A DNA stretch of 33,535 bases from an uncultured Pirellulaceae bacterium (GTDB lineage Bacteria; Planctomycetota; Planctomycetia; Pirellulales; Pirellulaceae). Numbering within the stretch: the first letter of the stretch is position 1; the number at the start of each line of letters is the position of its first letter. The stretch covers positions 1-33,535 of the forward strand of contig CAJQPP010000023.1 in assembly GCA_905480235.1 (NCBI GenBank). Direction: 5' to 3'. The notes beneath the pieces are model-generated. The model worked only from the letters and a program-made list of their open reading frames with translations, was not told the origin of the DNA and did not search any database. Positions 8,908-18,333 of this stretch are shown here, in pieces. Position numbers and translations under genes: made by a program.

Positions 8908-10254
8908 ATGAGAGCGCTACGAGAATTTTTGATTGCGTTGCTGTTGGTCGTGCTTTTGGTTCCCCTTTTGTCCGCGCAAACTACGCCGGCCCATTGGCCT
9001 CAATTTCGCGGTCCTCTCAGCAGCGGGCACGCAGTGACTGCGAGTAATCTGCCCAGTGAGTTTGGCGAGGGCAATAATTTTGTATGGAAGACCAACCTTC
9101 CCGGACGTGCGTGGTCCTCTCCCGTTTTTGTGGACGATCAGGTTTGGTTGACCACGGCGGTGGAGCACAAAGCGACGCCCGAAGAACTGGAGGAGATGAA
9201 ACGCGACAATACCAATCGGGAGGGTCTCTCGTCCTTTTCGAAAGTCGACTTGAAAGCGCTGCGTTTGGACCGCGAGACGGGAAAGTTGGTCGCAGAGGTG
9301 GATCTGTTTACCGTCACTAATCCACCGGTCATTCACTCGTTAAATAGTTTTGCCTCCCCCACGCCGGTAGTGGATGACAAGCATGTTTACTTCCATTTCG
9401 GGACGTTCGGAACAGCAGCCGTCGATCGGAAATCCAATGCGGTCGCCTGGGAAACACAGGATTATCCGTTGGAGCATGAAGCCGGACCTGGGTCTTCGCC
9501 TGTGTTATTCAACGGCTTGTTGATCGTTAATTGTGATGGATGCGATCAGCAATTCGTAGTCGCCTTGGACGCCGAAACCGGTGAGCAAGTTTGGAAAACC
9601 GATCGGACTGGTAAATTGCACGATAGTCCGATGATGAAAAAGGCTTTTTGCACCCCAATCATCGTACAGCGCGGTGGACGGGATGAATTGATTTCACCAG
9701 GTGCTAACTGGGTTTACGGATATGAGCCAGACACAGGTAAAGAGTTGTGGAAAGTTAGCTATGGGCAATTGGGTTTTTCTAACGTCGCGCAGCCCGTCAC
9801 CGATGGTGAAACATTTTTTGTCTGCACTTGTTTTGGAAAATCGAAAATCATGGCGATCGATTTTTCCGGCGACGGCCCCATTTCTGAAGACAATATTAAA
9901 TGGGATTTCAGTAAACAGGTTCCCAATATGCCCTCACCGATCGTGATCGATGGGGCAGTGTACTTCGTAAATGATCGCGGCATTATGACATGCTTAGATT
10001 CGGAAACGGGTGAATTGCATTGGCAGTCGCGATTACGCGGTGGCTTTTCTTCCTCGCCATTATTCGCAGATGGGAAGATTTACATCGGGAATCATGATGG
10101 CGAGATGTTTGTGATTGAGCCGAACAAGGAAGAGCTTGTGATATTGGCGGAGAATACTTTAGATTCACAGATCATGGCATCCCCGGCAGCCTTTGGGAAA
10201 ACGCTCTATGTGCGGACCGCGGAATCCCTGTATCGATTTGAAGAATCTCAGTAA
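8908..10254 (+). CDS. Exported PQQ-type beta-propeller protein
   Basis: The 448-aa product opens with a signal peptide (MRALREFLIALLLVVLLVPLLSA). It is followed by HWPQFRGPLSSGHA, the standard opening of planctomycete PQQ-like (BamB-fold) propellers. Repeats such as DAETGEQVWKTDR, PDTGKELWKVSY and DSETGELHWQSRLRGGFSS are the tryptophan-docking blades of this fold. GGGGAAGAA sits just before the ATG. Proteins of this type are abundant in planctomycetes. Most are not proven quinoproteins, and no catalytic dehydrogenase residues are evident here. It is probably a periplasmic or outer-membrane-associated binding or scaffold protein. Confidence 0.92.
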   Translation: MRALREFLIALLLVVLLVPLLSAQTTPAHWPQFRGPLSSGHAVTASNLPSEFGEGNNFVWKTNLPGRAWSSPVFVDDQVWLTTAVEHKATPEELEEMKRDNTNREGLSSFSKVDLKALRLDRETGKLVAEVDLFTVTNPPVIHSLNSFASPTPVVDDKHVYFHFGTFGTAAVDRKSNAVAWETQDYPLEHEAGPGSSPVLFNGLLIVNCDGCDQQFVVALDAETGEQVWKTDRTGKLHDSPMMKKAFCTPIIVQRGGRDELISPGANWVYGYEPDTGKELWKVSYGQLGFSNVAQPVTDGETFFVCTCFGKSKIMAIDFSGDGPISEDNIKWDFSKQVPNMPSPIVIDGAVYFVNDRGIMTCLDSETGELHWQSRLRGGFSSSPLFADGKIYIGNHDGEMFVIEPNKEELVILAENTLDSQIMASPAAFGKTLYVRTAESLYRFEESQ

Positions 10255-10333
10255 TTTTACAAAAGCTGAATAAATTCGTGTTGCCGCGATTCGCCGCAAC
10301 GCACCATTGGCTGGCAACGCAGGGGAAAAATCG

Positions 10334-11125
10334 ATGGCGACGCATCCGTTGGAAAACATACCTTGGTTGTTAGCAACCGGGCAAGGAAGATCCGGCACGA
10401 CGGTTTTGACGAAGGCCCTGGCTGAGCATCCTGCGGTGTGGTCCAACCGCGTGGAAAGCAACGTCATGAAAGACGTCTTAATGGCTGGGTTCGCCAGCAG
10501 CACGATGCCTTCACGCGTTCGACAGATGGTGGTGTCGAGGGAGCAGCACGATTTGATTTTTCGTCAAATGTTATTGGATTTATTATTTCCCACCTCCGGA
10601 AAAACTCCCTCCGCTACGCCGCAGGCATTGTCGACGTTTTCGGCCATGAATCCGCAGGCGGCGGAATTCGCCACGTCGGTTTTTCCAAAAATCCATTTTG
10701 TAAACATCATTCGTCATGGTGTGGAGGTGGTGGCTTCACGGATGGTGCACCGCTCCCTCGGTAAACACTCTTTCGAGGAGCATTGTGTGGCGTGGAAAAC
10801 GGCTCAGGAGATGGCGGAGTGGGGAGTTGGCCGGGATGATTTCACGTTGTTTCGGCACGAGGATCTTTTAGAAGAGGTATCCTGCCAGATGGCTTTCAAG
10901 AATTTGTTCCAGTCAGCGGGGCTCGAAACGGCCGCTGCGAGCGCGGATTACGTGCTTAATAACCAGTTCAATAAGACCGTTTATGATCAAGAAAACTCAA
11001 CCGGAACAACAGATCTGCGATCGCGGCAGCAACGGTGGCAATTGTGGACGCCATCCCAACAAGAGATTTTCAAGAAAGTGTGTGGACCCGGAATGGAGTA
11101 TTTCGGTTACCTGATTCCGGCGTAA
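10334..11125 (+). CDS. Sulfotransferase family protein
   Basis: The protein is 263 aa from ATG 10334, chosen because AGGGG (10321-10325) precedes it at good spacing; a start at 10307 would add nine unlikely residues. The PAPS-binding 5'-phosphosulfate loop is GQGRSGTTVLTKAL (about residues 16-29). The 3'-phosphate site appears as IIRHGVEVVASRM with Arg127 and Ser135. These are the two family motifs of the cytosolic/Golgi-type sulfotransferase superfamily, which moves sulfate from PAPS to a hydroxyl or amine acceptor. The acceptor is unknown; planctomycetes hold many such genes next to sulfatases, but none is seen in this window. The gene lies 79 nt after the PQQ-type propeller on the same strand. 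Confidence 0.92.
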   Translation: MATHPLENIPWLLATGQGRSGTTVLTKALAEHPAVWSNRVESNVMKDVLMAGFASSTMPSRVRQMVVSREQHDLIFRQMLLDLLFPTSGKTPSATPQALSTFSAMNPQAAEFATSVFPKIHFVNIIRHGVEVVASRMVHRSLGKHSFEEHCVAWKTAQEMAEWGVGRDDFTLFRHEDLLEEVSCQMAFKNLFQSAGLETAAASADYVLNNQFNKTVYDQENSTGTTDLRSRQQRWQLWTPSQQEIFKKVCGPGMEYFGYLIPA

Positions 11126-11308
11126 ACAAAAAACGAAAATCAACCAATTTACTCGGCAATTTAAGCAAAACGTATTAGTTGCTTTCATTATCTGGTTTTG
11201 TGATTAATAATGTGCTCGGGTCTGGGGGGATCCCAAACAGGGCGTTGGCACGCCTGCCTCCACTAATCGATCGATTTATCTCGTCTTTTTTTTGAAGTGG
11301 AATTCAGA

Positions 11309-14300
11309 ATGCAACGTAAACGAGAAGACTTGACAGGATGTGCGAAACGTCAAGCCGGTAAATTTCATTTTGAGAAATTGGAAGACCGGCGACTTTTGGC
11401 AGCCGATTTTTCTCCCGGTGTTCCCTACGCACCTTCTCAATTGTGGCAGATGGTCGATAGCGACAAAGTCGATGACTCGGACGCTCGCATCCACGTGGAA
11501 GCGAGCGAACTGCAAATGTACGACGTCCATGAAACGTTGTTGATTCGCACGTTGTCTCAAGCCCCGCTGGAAGCCACACCAGCGGCCAGCAATCCCATTA
11601 CGATGATCTTGCCCTCTCCTGATGGAGAATTTCAAAGGTTTGAGGTAGTAGAATCACCCATCATCGCGGAACAGCTGGCGAAAAAGTTTCCCGGTATCAA
11701 GACGTATCGGGGCGTGGGCATCGATGACCCGGGATCGACGTTGCGGATGGATATTACCAGACACGGATTCCATGCTCAGGTATTTAGCTCGGACGGAACT
11801 TGGATGATCGATCCATATTTTCACCTTGAGCAAGAGTTTTACGCATCTTACGAGAGCGCAAATGCATTGAGGCAACCGGGAAGTGAATTATTTGAAGAAC
11901 TAGGTGTGGTGGGTAGCGATGGTCAGCTGTTGGAAGACCAACACGACGACGAGCATCGCGAAACGCCAAACGAAAAATTAGGCCATGCAGCAAACGGTTC
12001 ACGCAGTTCTTTTGCGGCGGGACTGGATTTAAGAACGTTCGATACTGCTGTGGCCGCGACCGGAGAGTACACGCAATTTCATGGGGGCACCGTCTCCTCC
12101 GGATTGGCGGCGATTGTCACCGCGATGAATCGTGTAAATCAGATCTACGAGCGTGATATTGCCGCACGCATGATCTTGGTGGCTGATAACGATTTGATTG
12201 TATACGTCGATGGGAATTCTGATCCTTACACCAATAGCAGTGGCTTTTCCATGTTGGGTGAAAATCAGGCCAACTTGGATAACGTCATTGGGGACGCTAA
12301 TTACGATTTGGGGCACGTCTTTAGTACGGGAGGCGGCGGTGTCGCAGGCCTCGGTGTGATAGGAGTCAGCGGTCAAAAAGCTCGTGGTGTAACCGGTCGT
12401 GGAGCACCCGTGGGCGACCCGTTTTATATCGATTACGTGGCCCATGAAATAGGCCATCAGTACGGTGGCCGGCATACTTTTAATGGTGATAGTGGCAGTT
12501 GTTCGGGCAATCGCAGTGGCGGTGCCGCCTACGAGCCTGGCAGCGGATCAACGATCCAGGGCTACGCTGGGATTTGTGGTAACGATGACCTGCAATCTAA
12601 CAGCGATGATATGTTTCACTCGGTCAGCATTGATGAAATGCGTGACACCATCACGACGGGCGCCGGGAATGCTGCTGCGACCATCGTAACGACAAACAAC
12701 CTGCAGCCGACCGTTGAGGCAGGATTAAATTACACTATCCCGGCAGGCACGCCGTTCGCCCTGACAGCCGTCGGCGATGACCCGGATGAGTCTGACGTTT
12801 TGACGTACAGTTGGGAAGAAAGAGACCTTGGTCCACAGCAGGATGTGAATGCGGGTGACAATGGTTCGAGTCCCTTATTTCGAGCCTGGTTGCCAACCGA
12901 AGACCCCACGCGAACCTTTCCGCGATTGTCTGATCTGTTGAATAACACGACCGCGGTAGGGGAGACGCTTCCGACGACAAATCGCAATATGGATTTTCGA
13001 GTCGTTTTACGAGATAACACGCTAGAACCCGCGGGTGGTATTGCGACTGACGACATGACAGTAACCGTGGTGGATACCGGCGCGAATTTCGAAATTACAT
13101 CCCAAAATGGCGGTAGCACCTGGAACGGCAGTTCCACCCAGACCGTCACCTGGAATGTTGCTGGGACATCAAATGCACCGATTAACACTGCCACGGTGGA
13201 CGTTCTATTTTCCGCAAATGGTGGGACCACTTTCGATACTGTTTTGGCGGCTGGCGTCGCCAATGATGGTTCCCAAGAAATCACAGTTCCGAATTCACCT
13301 ACGACCAGTGGCCGCATTATGGTGCGGGCCGTAGAAAACATATTCTTTGATGTGAACGATACTTCCATCGTGGTCCTCGAAGGAGGCCCTGCCATTGTGC
13401 TCACTCAATCAGGCGGAAGCACCAATGTCAGTGAAGCAGGTACACAGGACAGTTATGAAATTGCCTTAAATACCGTTCCCATCTCGCCGGTGGAATTCAC
13501 GGTCACCTCGGATTCTCAAACGGAGATTAGTCTGGACGGGACAGAATTTGTTGATGAGTTCATCATCAGTAAAACCAATACGACGCCCACGACTATCTTT
13601 GTGCGCGGGATTGACGATGCGGTGTCCGAAGGCAATCACATCTCTCGGATTACCCACCGGATCACCGACTCGCAAGATCCCGATTACGCAACTTCGTTGG
13701 TGGTTTCCAGTGTTATCTCTGACGTGCAGGATAATGACGAGTTGCCAAGTGAAGCGTTAGTGGGTGTGGATTTCGGTCCCAGCGGTGATCTTTCACCCAC
13801 CAACTGGACTCAGGTAGAGGGTTCCAACAGCACCCTAAATCTAAGTAATTTGATCTATGAGGATGGCACGGCAAGCAGTTACGGGTTGATTATCGAGGAA
13901 TTGGTAGACGGCAGTTGGACCACCGATGATCCGGCGGTTAACGCCAGTACGCTTCCTCAACATCCCAATAGCCTGGAGAATATTGATGGGCAAATTTGGA
14001 CTGGCAGCGATCCCTTGCAGGTGACTTGGACCGGCCTGGATTTGAACCGCCCATACGATGTCTACGTCTTCGGGTTGGAGGGGTTTTATGACGATATCCA
14101 ACAGCAAGTGACCGTGACGGGTGCGGACGCGCCTATTTCATTCACACAGAGTTATCTGAAAAATGATCTACAGGTCAACAGCGTGCTCGGCAGCAGTGCT
14201 AACCAATTGGTGGATTTTGCCATCGTTGTTACCCCCAATAACTCGGGTGAGATAATCATTAATGTCGACCCTGTTGGGGGCGGTAATGATGTTGTCTTGG

Positions 14301-14815
14301 GGGCGGTTGCCATTGCCGGGAATTCGCAAATTGATCCGCTGACAGCGCTCGGTAGTAAGTTGCTGGATGGCGTTATCGCGGACGGTTCTCTGCTTGATAC
14401 ATTTGTGAACGACAGTAGTTACTTGGGCATTTTGCCATCACCAACGTCCAATCAGCTGAAACAAAATATCGATTTAATCGTGGTGAGTGAATATTTGGGA
14501 AGCACTCTCACCAGTCTTGATTTTGTGATGGACGCAAAATTTACGGGCGGCCCGCAGGGTGACATCCTTCAACAGGTTGAATTGTTTAATCTCGACACCA
14601 GTCAATGGGAAAGCATTGATGAGAGATCAGCCATGACCAGCGATAGCCAATTGCAGATTCCTGTGACCGGCGACATCTCCCGATTCGTCAATTCGGTGAA
14701 CGGCGAAGTGAGAGCCCGCGTAGGTTGGTTGAGCCCCGTCTTCTATACACAAGGATTTGAATGGGACGTCGAAATCGACCAACTTGGTTGGCTGTTTAAT
14801 GACGACGCCAACTAA
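11309..14815 (+). CDS. Large secreted metzincin (reprolysin-like) metalloprotease
   Basis: The 1168-aa protein starts at ATG 11309, with GAAGTGG (11294-11300) in front. Residues 24-31 read LEDRRLLA, a planctomycete variant of the LEPR-type N-terminal signature of very large exported proteins. A propeptide-like region follows, then the catalytic motif HEIGHQYGGRH: zinc ligands His379, His383 and His389, catalytic Glu380. Downstream, the expected Met-turn (usually a Met in S-I-M-G-Y) reads TIQGYAGIC, with Gln417 in the Met position. The C-terminal half is built of beta-sandwich domains, including a Calx-beta-like piece (VSEAGTQDSYEIALNTVPIS). It stands alone, with a convergent terminator hairpin behind it. 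It probably acts outside the cell on proteins or peptides. Confidence 0.9.
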   Translation: MQRKREDLTGCAKRQAGKFHFEKLEDRRLLAADFSPGVPYAPSQLWQMVDSDKVDDSDARIHVEASELQMYDVHETLLIRTLSQAPLEATPAASNPITMILPSPDGEFQRFEVVESPIIAEQLAKKFPGIKTYRGVGIDDPGSTLRMDITRHGFHAQVFSSDGTWMIDPYFHLEQEFYASYESANALRQPGSELFEELGVVGSDGQLLEDQHDDEHRETPNEKLGHAANGSRSSFAAGLDLRTFDTAVAATGEYTQFHGGTVSSGLAAIVTAMNRVNQIYERDIAARMILVADNDLIVYVDGNSDPYTNSSGFSMLGENQANLDNVIGDANYDLGHVFSTGGGGVAGLGVIGVSGQKARGVTGRGAPVGDPFYIDYVAHEIGHQYGGRHTFNGDSGSCSGNRSGGAAYEPGSGSTIQGYAGICGNDDLQSNSDDMFHSVSIDEMRDTITTGAGNAAATIVTTNNLQPTVEAGLNYTIPAGTPFALTAVGDDPDESDVLTYSWEERDLGPQQDVNAGDNGSSPLFRAWLPTEDPTRTFPRLSDLLNNTTAVGETLPTTNRNMDFRVVLRDNTLEPAGGIATDDMTVTVVDTGANFEITSQNGGSTWNGSSTQTVTWNVAGTSNAPINTATVDVLFSANGGTTFDTVLAAGVANDGSQEITVPNSPTTSGRIMVRAVENIFFDVNDTSIVVLEGGPAIVLTQSGGSTNVSEAGTQDSYEIALNTVPISPVEFTVTSDSQTEISLDGTEFVDEFIISKTNTTPTTIFVRGIDDAVSEGNHISRITHRITDSQDPDYATSLVVSSVISDVQDNDELPSEALVGVDFGPSGDLSPTNWTQVEGSNSTLNLSNLIYEDGTASSYGLIIEELVDGSWTTDDPAVNASTLPQHPNSLENIDGQIWTGSDPLQVTWTGLDLNRPYDVYVFGLEGFYDDIQQQVTVTGADAPISFTQSYLKNDLQVNSVLGSSANQLVDFAIVVTPNNSGEIIINVDPVGGGNDVVLGAVAIAGNSQIDPLTALGSKLLDGVIADGSLLDTFVNDSSYLGILPSPTSNQLKQNIDLIVVSEYLGSTLTSLDFVMDAKFTGGPQGDILQQVELFNLDTSQWESIDERSAMTSDSQLQIPVTGDISRFVNSVNGEVRARVGWLSPVFYTQGFEWDVEIDQLGWLFNDDAN

Positions 14816-14837
14816 GGAATATTGTGCTGCGGAGTGA

Positions 14838-14872
14838 GGTCTTGGCGAAGCTGTTGCAGAATAGCCAAGACC
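14838..14872. terminator. Bidirectional terminator-like hairpin between convergent genes
   Basis: GGTCTTGGC (14838-14846) and GCCAAGACC (14864-14872) form a perfect 9-bp stem between the protease gene and the convergent greA. There is no clear T-run on either side, so it may act as a simple mRNA 3'-end stabiliser. Confidence 0.55.
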
Positions 14873-14923
14873 GATCTAACGAGCGGCCTATTTCTGGCAA
14901 ACACCCATTGGCCAGACTGGCGA

Positions 14924-15409
14924 CTACGTTAGCTCGGGATAAAAGATATCCAGTACTTTGAATTTCATGATCCCTTTGGGGACTGTAATTTCTGCGATCT
15001 CACCCACCTTTTTCCCCAATAGGCCTTGCCCGATGGGGCTGGTGATCAGGTATTTGCCAGAATCGTAGTCTTCTTCGCCAGCACCGACGAGTGTGATTTC
15101 TTCCTGATCATCGATATCGATATCCAAAATGGTGACCGTTGCACCAAAGGCAACTTCGCTACGATTGACCTTGGCCATATCGATGATCGTGGCGCTCGAT
15201 AGCTTGGATTTCAGCTGGTTGATTTTTGCCTGCAACATACCTTGAGCTTCACGTTGTCCGTGGTACTCGGCGTTCTCTTTGAGGTCACCTTCCGCTCGAG
15301 CATCGGCAATTTTCTGCGCGATAATCGGCATCTCCACATTTTCCATGCGCTCGACGTCGGCCTTGATTTTATTGTAGCCATCCTGAGTCATGGGGGTACG
15401 AGCGGTCAC
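14924..15409 (-). CDS. greA: Transcription elongation factor GreA
   Basis: GreA enters the secondary channel of stalled RNA polymerase and stimulates cleavage of backtracked transcripts. The 161-aa product has the family length. The N-terminal coiled-coil hairpin carries the acidic tip motif [20 protein letters not shown], whose acidic residues hold the catalytic metal. The C-terminal FKBP-like globular domain ends with [19 protein letters not shown] 15409 is taken as start because AGGAG lies 7 nt before it; an ATG at 15391 is less well placed. An intrinsic terminator lies upstream, so greA is probably transcribed on its own. Confidence 0.97.
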   Translation of the reverse strand: MTARTPMTQDGYNKIKADVERMENVEMPIIAQKIADARAEGDLKENAEYHGQREAQGMLQAKINQLKSKLSSATIIDMAKVNRSEVAFGATVTILDIDIDDQEEITLVGAGEEDYDSGKYLITSPIGQGLLGKKVGEIAEITVPKGIMKFKVLDIFYPELT

Positions 15410-15439
15410 GGCGTTTCTCCTGTCCAGATAGCCAAGGGC

Positions 15440-15476
15440 AAAAAAAATGACGACCTGCGATTCGTCGTCAGGTCGT
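15440..15476 (-). terminator. Intrinsic terminator behind the zinc-ribbon gene
   Basis: On the minus strand ACGACCTG (15476-15469) pairs with CAGGTCGT (15457-15450), followed by CA and a run of eight T (15447-15440). It ends the transcript of the zinc-ribbon protein before greA. Confidence 0.8.
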
Positions 15477-15611
15477 GAGGTTTTATTGTGGGGGGGATTC
15501 TCGAAAAAGTAAAGCCGATCTCAGCTTTCTCAAGCCAATCTCAGCATTCGATTTCTCCCCGTCGAGTGGAAAACGGCGATGGGTGAGGGCAGATAATGCC
15601 TGTCGGTGATC

Positions 15612-16331
15612 TTAAACGGCGGCGCCTTCGGGTAGATACAGCAAACTGCCGCAGCTTTTGCAGTAGGTCACCTTTTTCATCATCAATTCCGTCAATAGCT
15701 GGGTGGTGATCGTTGTGTAGCAATGGCCGCAGCTGTTATCCGAGATACCTGCAAGTGCATCTTCCCCCAAAGCAGACACGAGTCGTTCGTATTCTGGTTT
15801 GACGTCGAACGGCAATTTTGACTCGGACGATGCCAAGTTGGCGTTGACCGCATCGAGGTCCGTTTGCAGGCTGGCAAGTTGCTGAGCGACAACATTTTGG
15901 ACCTTGGCTGTCTCTATTTTGCCTTTCTCCAATTGCTCTTCTGCCACAATCTTTCGAGCCTGGATATCGTCGACCTTGACAAGCAATTCGAGGATTTCGT
16001 CAGACTGGACACTGTTAGCCTGCTCGTCCGCAGCGATTTGATCGGTAAGTAATTGATATTCGCGGTTGGATTCACAACCATTGCGCTTATTTTTGAGTTC
16101 TTCTATTCGAGCTTCACGCTCTTGCAGTTGCATCTGCTTGCGTTCCGCATTCATGCGAGTCGTTTTCAAGAGCTCTTGCGTTTCCACCAAAGTCGTGTTG
16201 AATGCCGCTTCCGCTCGTTTGGCAACTTCGATGGTGGCGGGCCCCCGTTTAATTCTGCCCTTCAGGTCCGTCTTTTGACGCAAAATGCGGTGCAGCGTTC
16301 GTAGGACTTTCACGTCAACTTCTGTGCCCAT
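15612..16331 (-). CDS. Coiled-coil protein with C-terminal C4 zinc ribbon
   Basis: The 239-aa protein is mostly a long antiparallel coiled coil (residues about 30-170, heptads rich in E, K, Q and L). It ends in a zinc ribbon with CGHC and CKSCGSL motifs that supply four cysteines. This matches the C4-type zinc-ribbon family (zf-RING_7; chlamydial CT398 is a member), which in Chlamydia has been linked to the sigma-54 and secretion apparatus. Its place next to rpoD and dnaG is often seen. The exact role in planctomycetes is unknown. The start is ATG 16331; a TATAAT box sits only about 12-17 nt upstream (16348-16343) and there is no clear Shine-Dalgarno, so translation may be nearly leaderless. 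Confidence 0.88.
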   Translation of the reverse strand: MGTEVDVKVLRTLHRILRQKTDLKGRIKRGPATIEVAKRAEAAFNTTLVETQELLKTTRMNAERKQMQLQEREARIEELKNKRNGCESNREYQLLTDQIAADEQANSVQSDEILELLVKVDDIQARKIVAEEQLEKGKIETAKVQNVVAQQLASLQTDLDAVNANLASSESKLPFDVKPEYERLVSALGEDALAGISDNSCGHCYTTITTQLLTELMMKKVTYCKSCGSLLYLPEGAAV

Positions 16332-16342
16332 CAGGGAAACCC

Positions 16343-16348
16343 ATTATA
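16343..16348 (-). promoter_or_regulatory. Candidate -10 box of the zinc-ribbon gene
   Basis: The minus strand reads TATAAT at 16348-16343. It implies transcription starting about 5 nt before the ATG at 16331. A near-perfect palindrome TTTCCC-GGC-GGGAAA (16364-16378) lies where a regulator or -35 element would sit. No good -35 hexamer is visible. Confidence 0.4.
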
Positions 16349-16380
16349 AAATCAAATTGGTGGTTTCCCGGCGGGAAATC

Positions 16381-16414
16381 AAAAAAGCCGCCCCGATACA
16401 AATACCGGGACGGC
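16381..16414 (-). terminator. Intrinsic terminator of rpoD
   Basis: On the minus strand GCCGTCCCG pairs with CGGGGCGGC (one G-U pair) and is followed by TTTTTT (16386-16381). It lies about 105 nt after the rpoD stop codon. Confidence 0.8.
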
Positions 16415-16520
16415 CTAATTCTATCGAATGCTGATTGAGAATGTAGGGTAGATCAAAAATTGTCACCTGATTTTGTGATTGGCAACTTCGGTTTGAACGA
16501 ACCTAATCCTGCTAGGCATA

Positions 16521-18173
16521 TTACATGGCGTATTCCGGTTGGACGAATCCTTCCAAGGCCTGACTGCGGACCGGGTTTTGGAGTTTCCGCACTGCTTTCG
16601 CTTCGATTTGACGGACTCTCTCGCGAGTCACTCGGAAAATACGACCGACTTCCTCAAGCGTGTAGGTGTATCCATCCCCCAAACCATAGCGGAGTCGAAT
16701 GATCTCGCGCTCTCGGTAGGTAAGGGTTTTCAGCAAGTCATCGATTTTGTTTTTGAGAATTCCGTTGGAGGCATTTCTCACCGGACTTTGCGTGGTGTCA
16801 TCTTCGATGAATTCACCGAAACTGCAATCCTCGCCCTCGCCCACGGGTCGGTCAAGGCTGACGGGGTGTCGGCCAATGTCCATCACGCGGCGGACCTCTT
16901 CCACCGGGATACACGCAATGTTTGCGATCTCTTCGGTGGAAGGTTGACGCTTGGTCTCTTGTTGCAAACGTTTTTCAATATTTCGCAACCGCGACAGGAC
17001 ATCAATCATGTGCACGGGTATTCGGATCGTACGAGCTTGATCCGCAATCGCTCGCGTAATGGCTTGTCGAATCCACCAAGTCGCGTAAGTTGAGAACTTG
17101 AAGCCTCGTCGGTATTCATATTTGTCTACCGCTCTCATCAATCCGGTATTTCCTTCTTGGATTAAGTCCAGGAAGCTCATACCTCGATTGCGATATTTTT
17201 TGGCGATCGAAACAACCAAGCGGAGATTACTGCTGGATAACTCCCGTTTCGCTGCCTCGAATTCACGATGGTATTTACGGCAATTGGTAGCCCGATCCTT
17301 GAGGCCGCGAGGGCTTTCCATGGTTTCCAACATCAGGCGACGCAATTCGTCTTTCAGATTAGCCGTTAAGCGTTGTTGAGTTGGGTCGTCTTGGACCTCG
17401 CTCAATTTTTTTCGTAACCAAATCATACGATTGGCAGACTTTTCTAGGGCGTCAATCAGTGGCACAACGCGCCGAGAACGCAGGCTTAATTCTTCAACGA
17501 GGTGAAGCAATTTTCCGCGGCGACGAACAAAGCGTTGTTTGGCTTCCGACTTGATGGCATGCGATGCATTTTTGTTAACCAGGATAGAGAAGTCCTTTTT
17601 ATTCTCGGTTAGCAAATGATCAATCGTGCGGAAGTGGTGCGGCATTCGCGCGGTAATTTGCTCCTTCGTCAAACGCTCCGTCAAAGAGACTTTGATGGTG
17701 CGATCGAAGGGCAGGTCGCCGGCATAAACCTTTTTCAGAGTTTCGACGGTCTTCCGCAACGAGTAATCGCTGGAGAGGACGCAACGGCGAAATCGCTTGC
17801 GGGCAATTTCGATTCGCTTAGCCAAGGCAATTTCTTGATCCCTGGATAATAATGGGATCTCCGCCATTTGGCTCAGGTACATGCGGATGGGGTCATCGCT
17901 GGGACGCGGCAGACGTTCGCTGTATTGGTTCAACGAAGCCACTTCGGCCTCAGCTTTTTTCAGATCGTCCGCAGTCGGTCCTTCGTTCTTGACGACCGGA
18001 GCGGTTTTGCAAAGCTCAATGCCAGCGGACTCAATGGCGCAAACCAGGTTGTCCAGTTTTTCCGGGGTGCTGGCTTCATCGGGTAGGTAGCCAACGACTT
18101 GTTCGAATGTCAAGAAACCCTGTTTCTTGCCCTGTTCGATTAATGACTGTAGATCTTGCTCTAGGAATTCCAT
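16521..18173 (-). CDS. rpoD: Primary RNA polymerase sigma factor (RpoD/SigA)
   Basis: This is the housekeeping sigma-70 factor that directs RNA polymerase to most promoters. ATG 18173 (MEFLEQDLQ) is preceded by GGAGGG; an in-frame start at 18209 is less likely. The 550-aa product has a region 1.1-like N-terminus, region 1.2 ([20 protein letters not shown], about 95-115), and a non-conserved spacer. The core region 2 (about 311-390) contains [16 protein letters not shown] and [14 protein letters not shown]. Region 3 follows, and region 4 has the helix-turn-helix [17 protein letters not shown] near the C-terminus. The two conserved domains and their spacing fit a group 1 sigma. It follows dnaG by 160 nt, as in the macromolecular synthesis operon. 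Confidence 0.97.
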   Translation of the reverse strand: MEFLEQDLQSLIEQGKKQGFLTFEQVVGYLPDEASTPEKLDNLVCAIESAGIELCKTAPVVKNEGPTADDLKKAEAEVASLNQYSERLPRPSDDPIRMYLSQMAEIPLLSRDQEIALAKRIEIARKRFRRCVLSSDYSLRKTVETLKKVYAGDLPFDRTIKVSLTERLTKEQITARMPHHFRTIDHLLTENKKDFSILVNKNASHAIKSEAKQRFVRRRGKLLHLVEELSLRSRRVVPLIDALEKSANRMIWLRKKLSEVQDDPTQQRLTANLKDELRRLMLETMESPRGLKDRATNCRKYHREFEAAKRELSSSNLRLVVSIAKKYRNRGMSFLDLIQEGNTGLMRAVDKYEYRRGFKFSTYATWWIRQAITRAIADQARTIRIPVHMIDVLSRLRNIEKRLQQETKRQPSTEEIANIACIPVEEVRRVMDIGRHPVSLDRPVGEGEDCSFGEFIEDDTTQSPVRNASNGILKNKIDDLLKTLTYREREIIRLRYGLGDGYTYTLEEVGRIFRVTRERVRQIEAKAVRKLQNPVRSQALEGFVQPEYAM

Positions 18174-18333
18174 AGTGCCCTCCTGCGATTTCCATATCGC
18201 TAAATGCACACGTTTGTTGACCGTTCAATGTAATTTTCATCGAGCCGACTTGGCTCATTGATCAGGAATACGATTTGGGGGAACCGTTTACATTTCACAA
18301 TCTCAAGCGCACAGAGTGCAACCCTTCCATGGG

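Noticed and set aside
12730..13404. A 224-aa open frame antisense to the protease gene
   Set aside because: It has no recognisable domain or ribosome-binding site, and its residue make-up looks like an out-of-frame shadow of the beta-sandwich region.
18301..18333. The AACCC/GGGTT hairpin after dnaG as a terminator
   Set aside because: The stem is only 5 bp without a T-run, and dnaG-rpoD co-transcription is expected; it is at most a processing signal.
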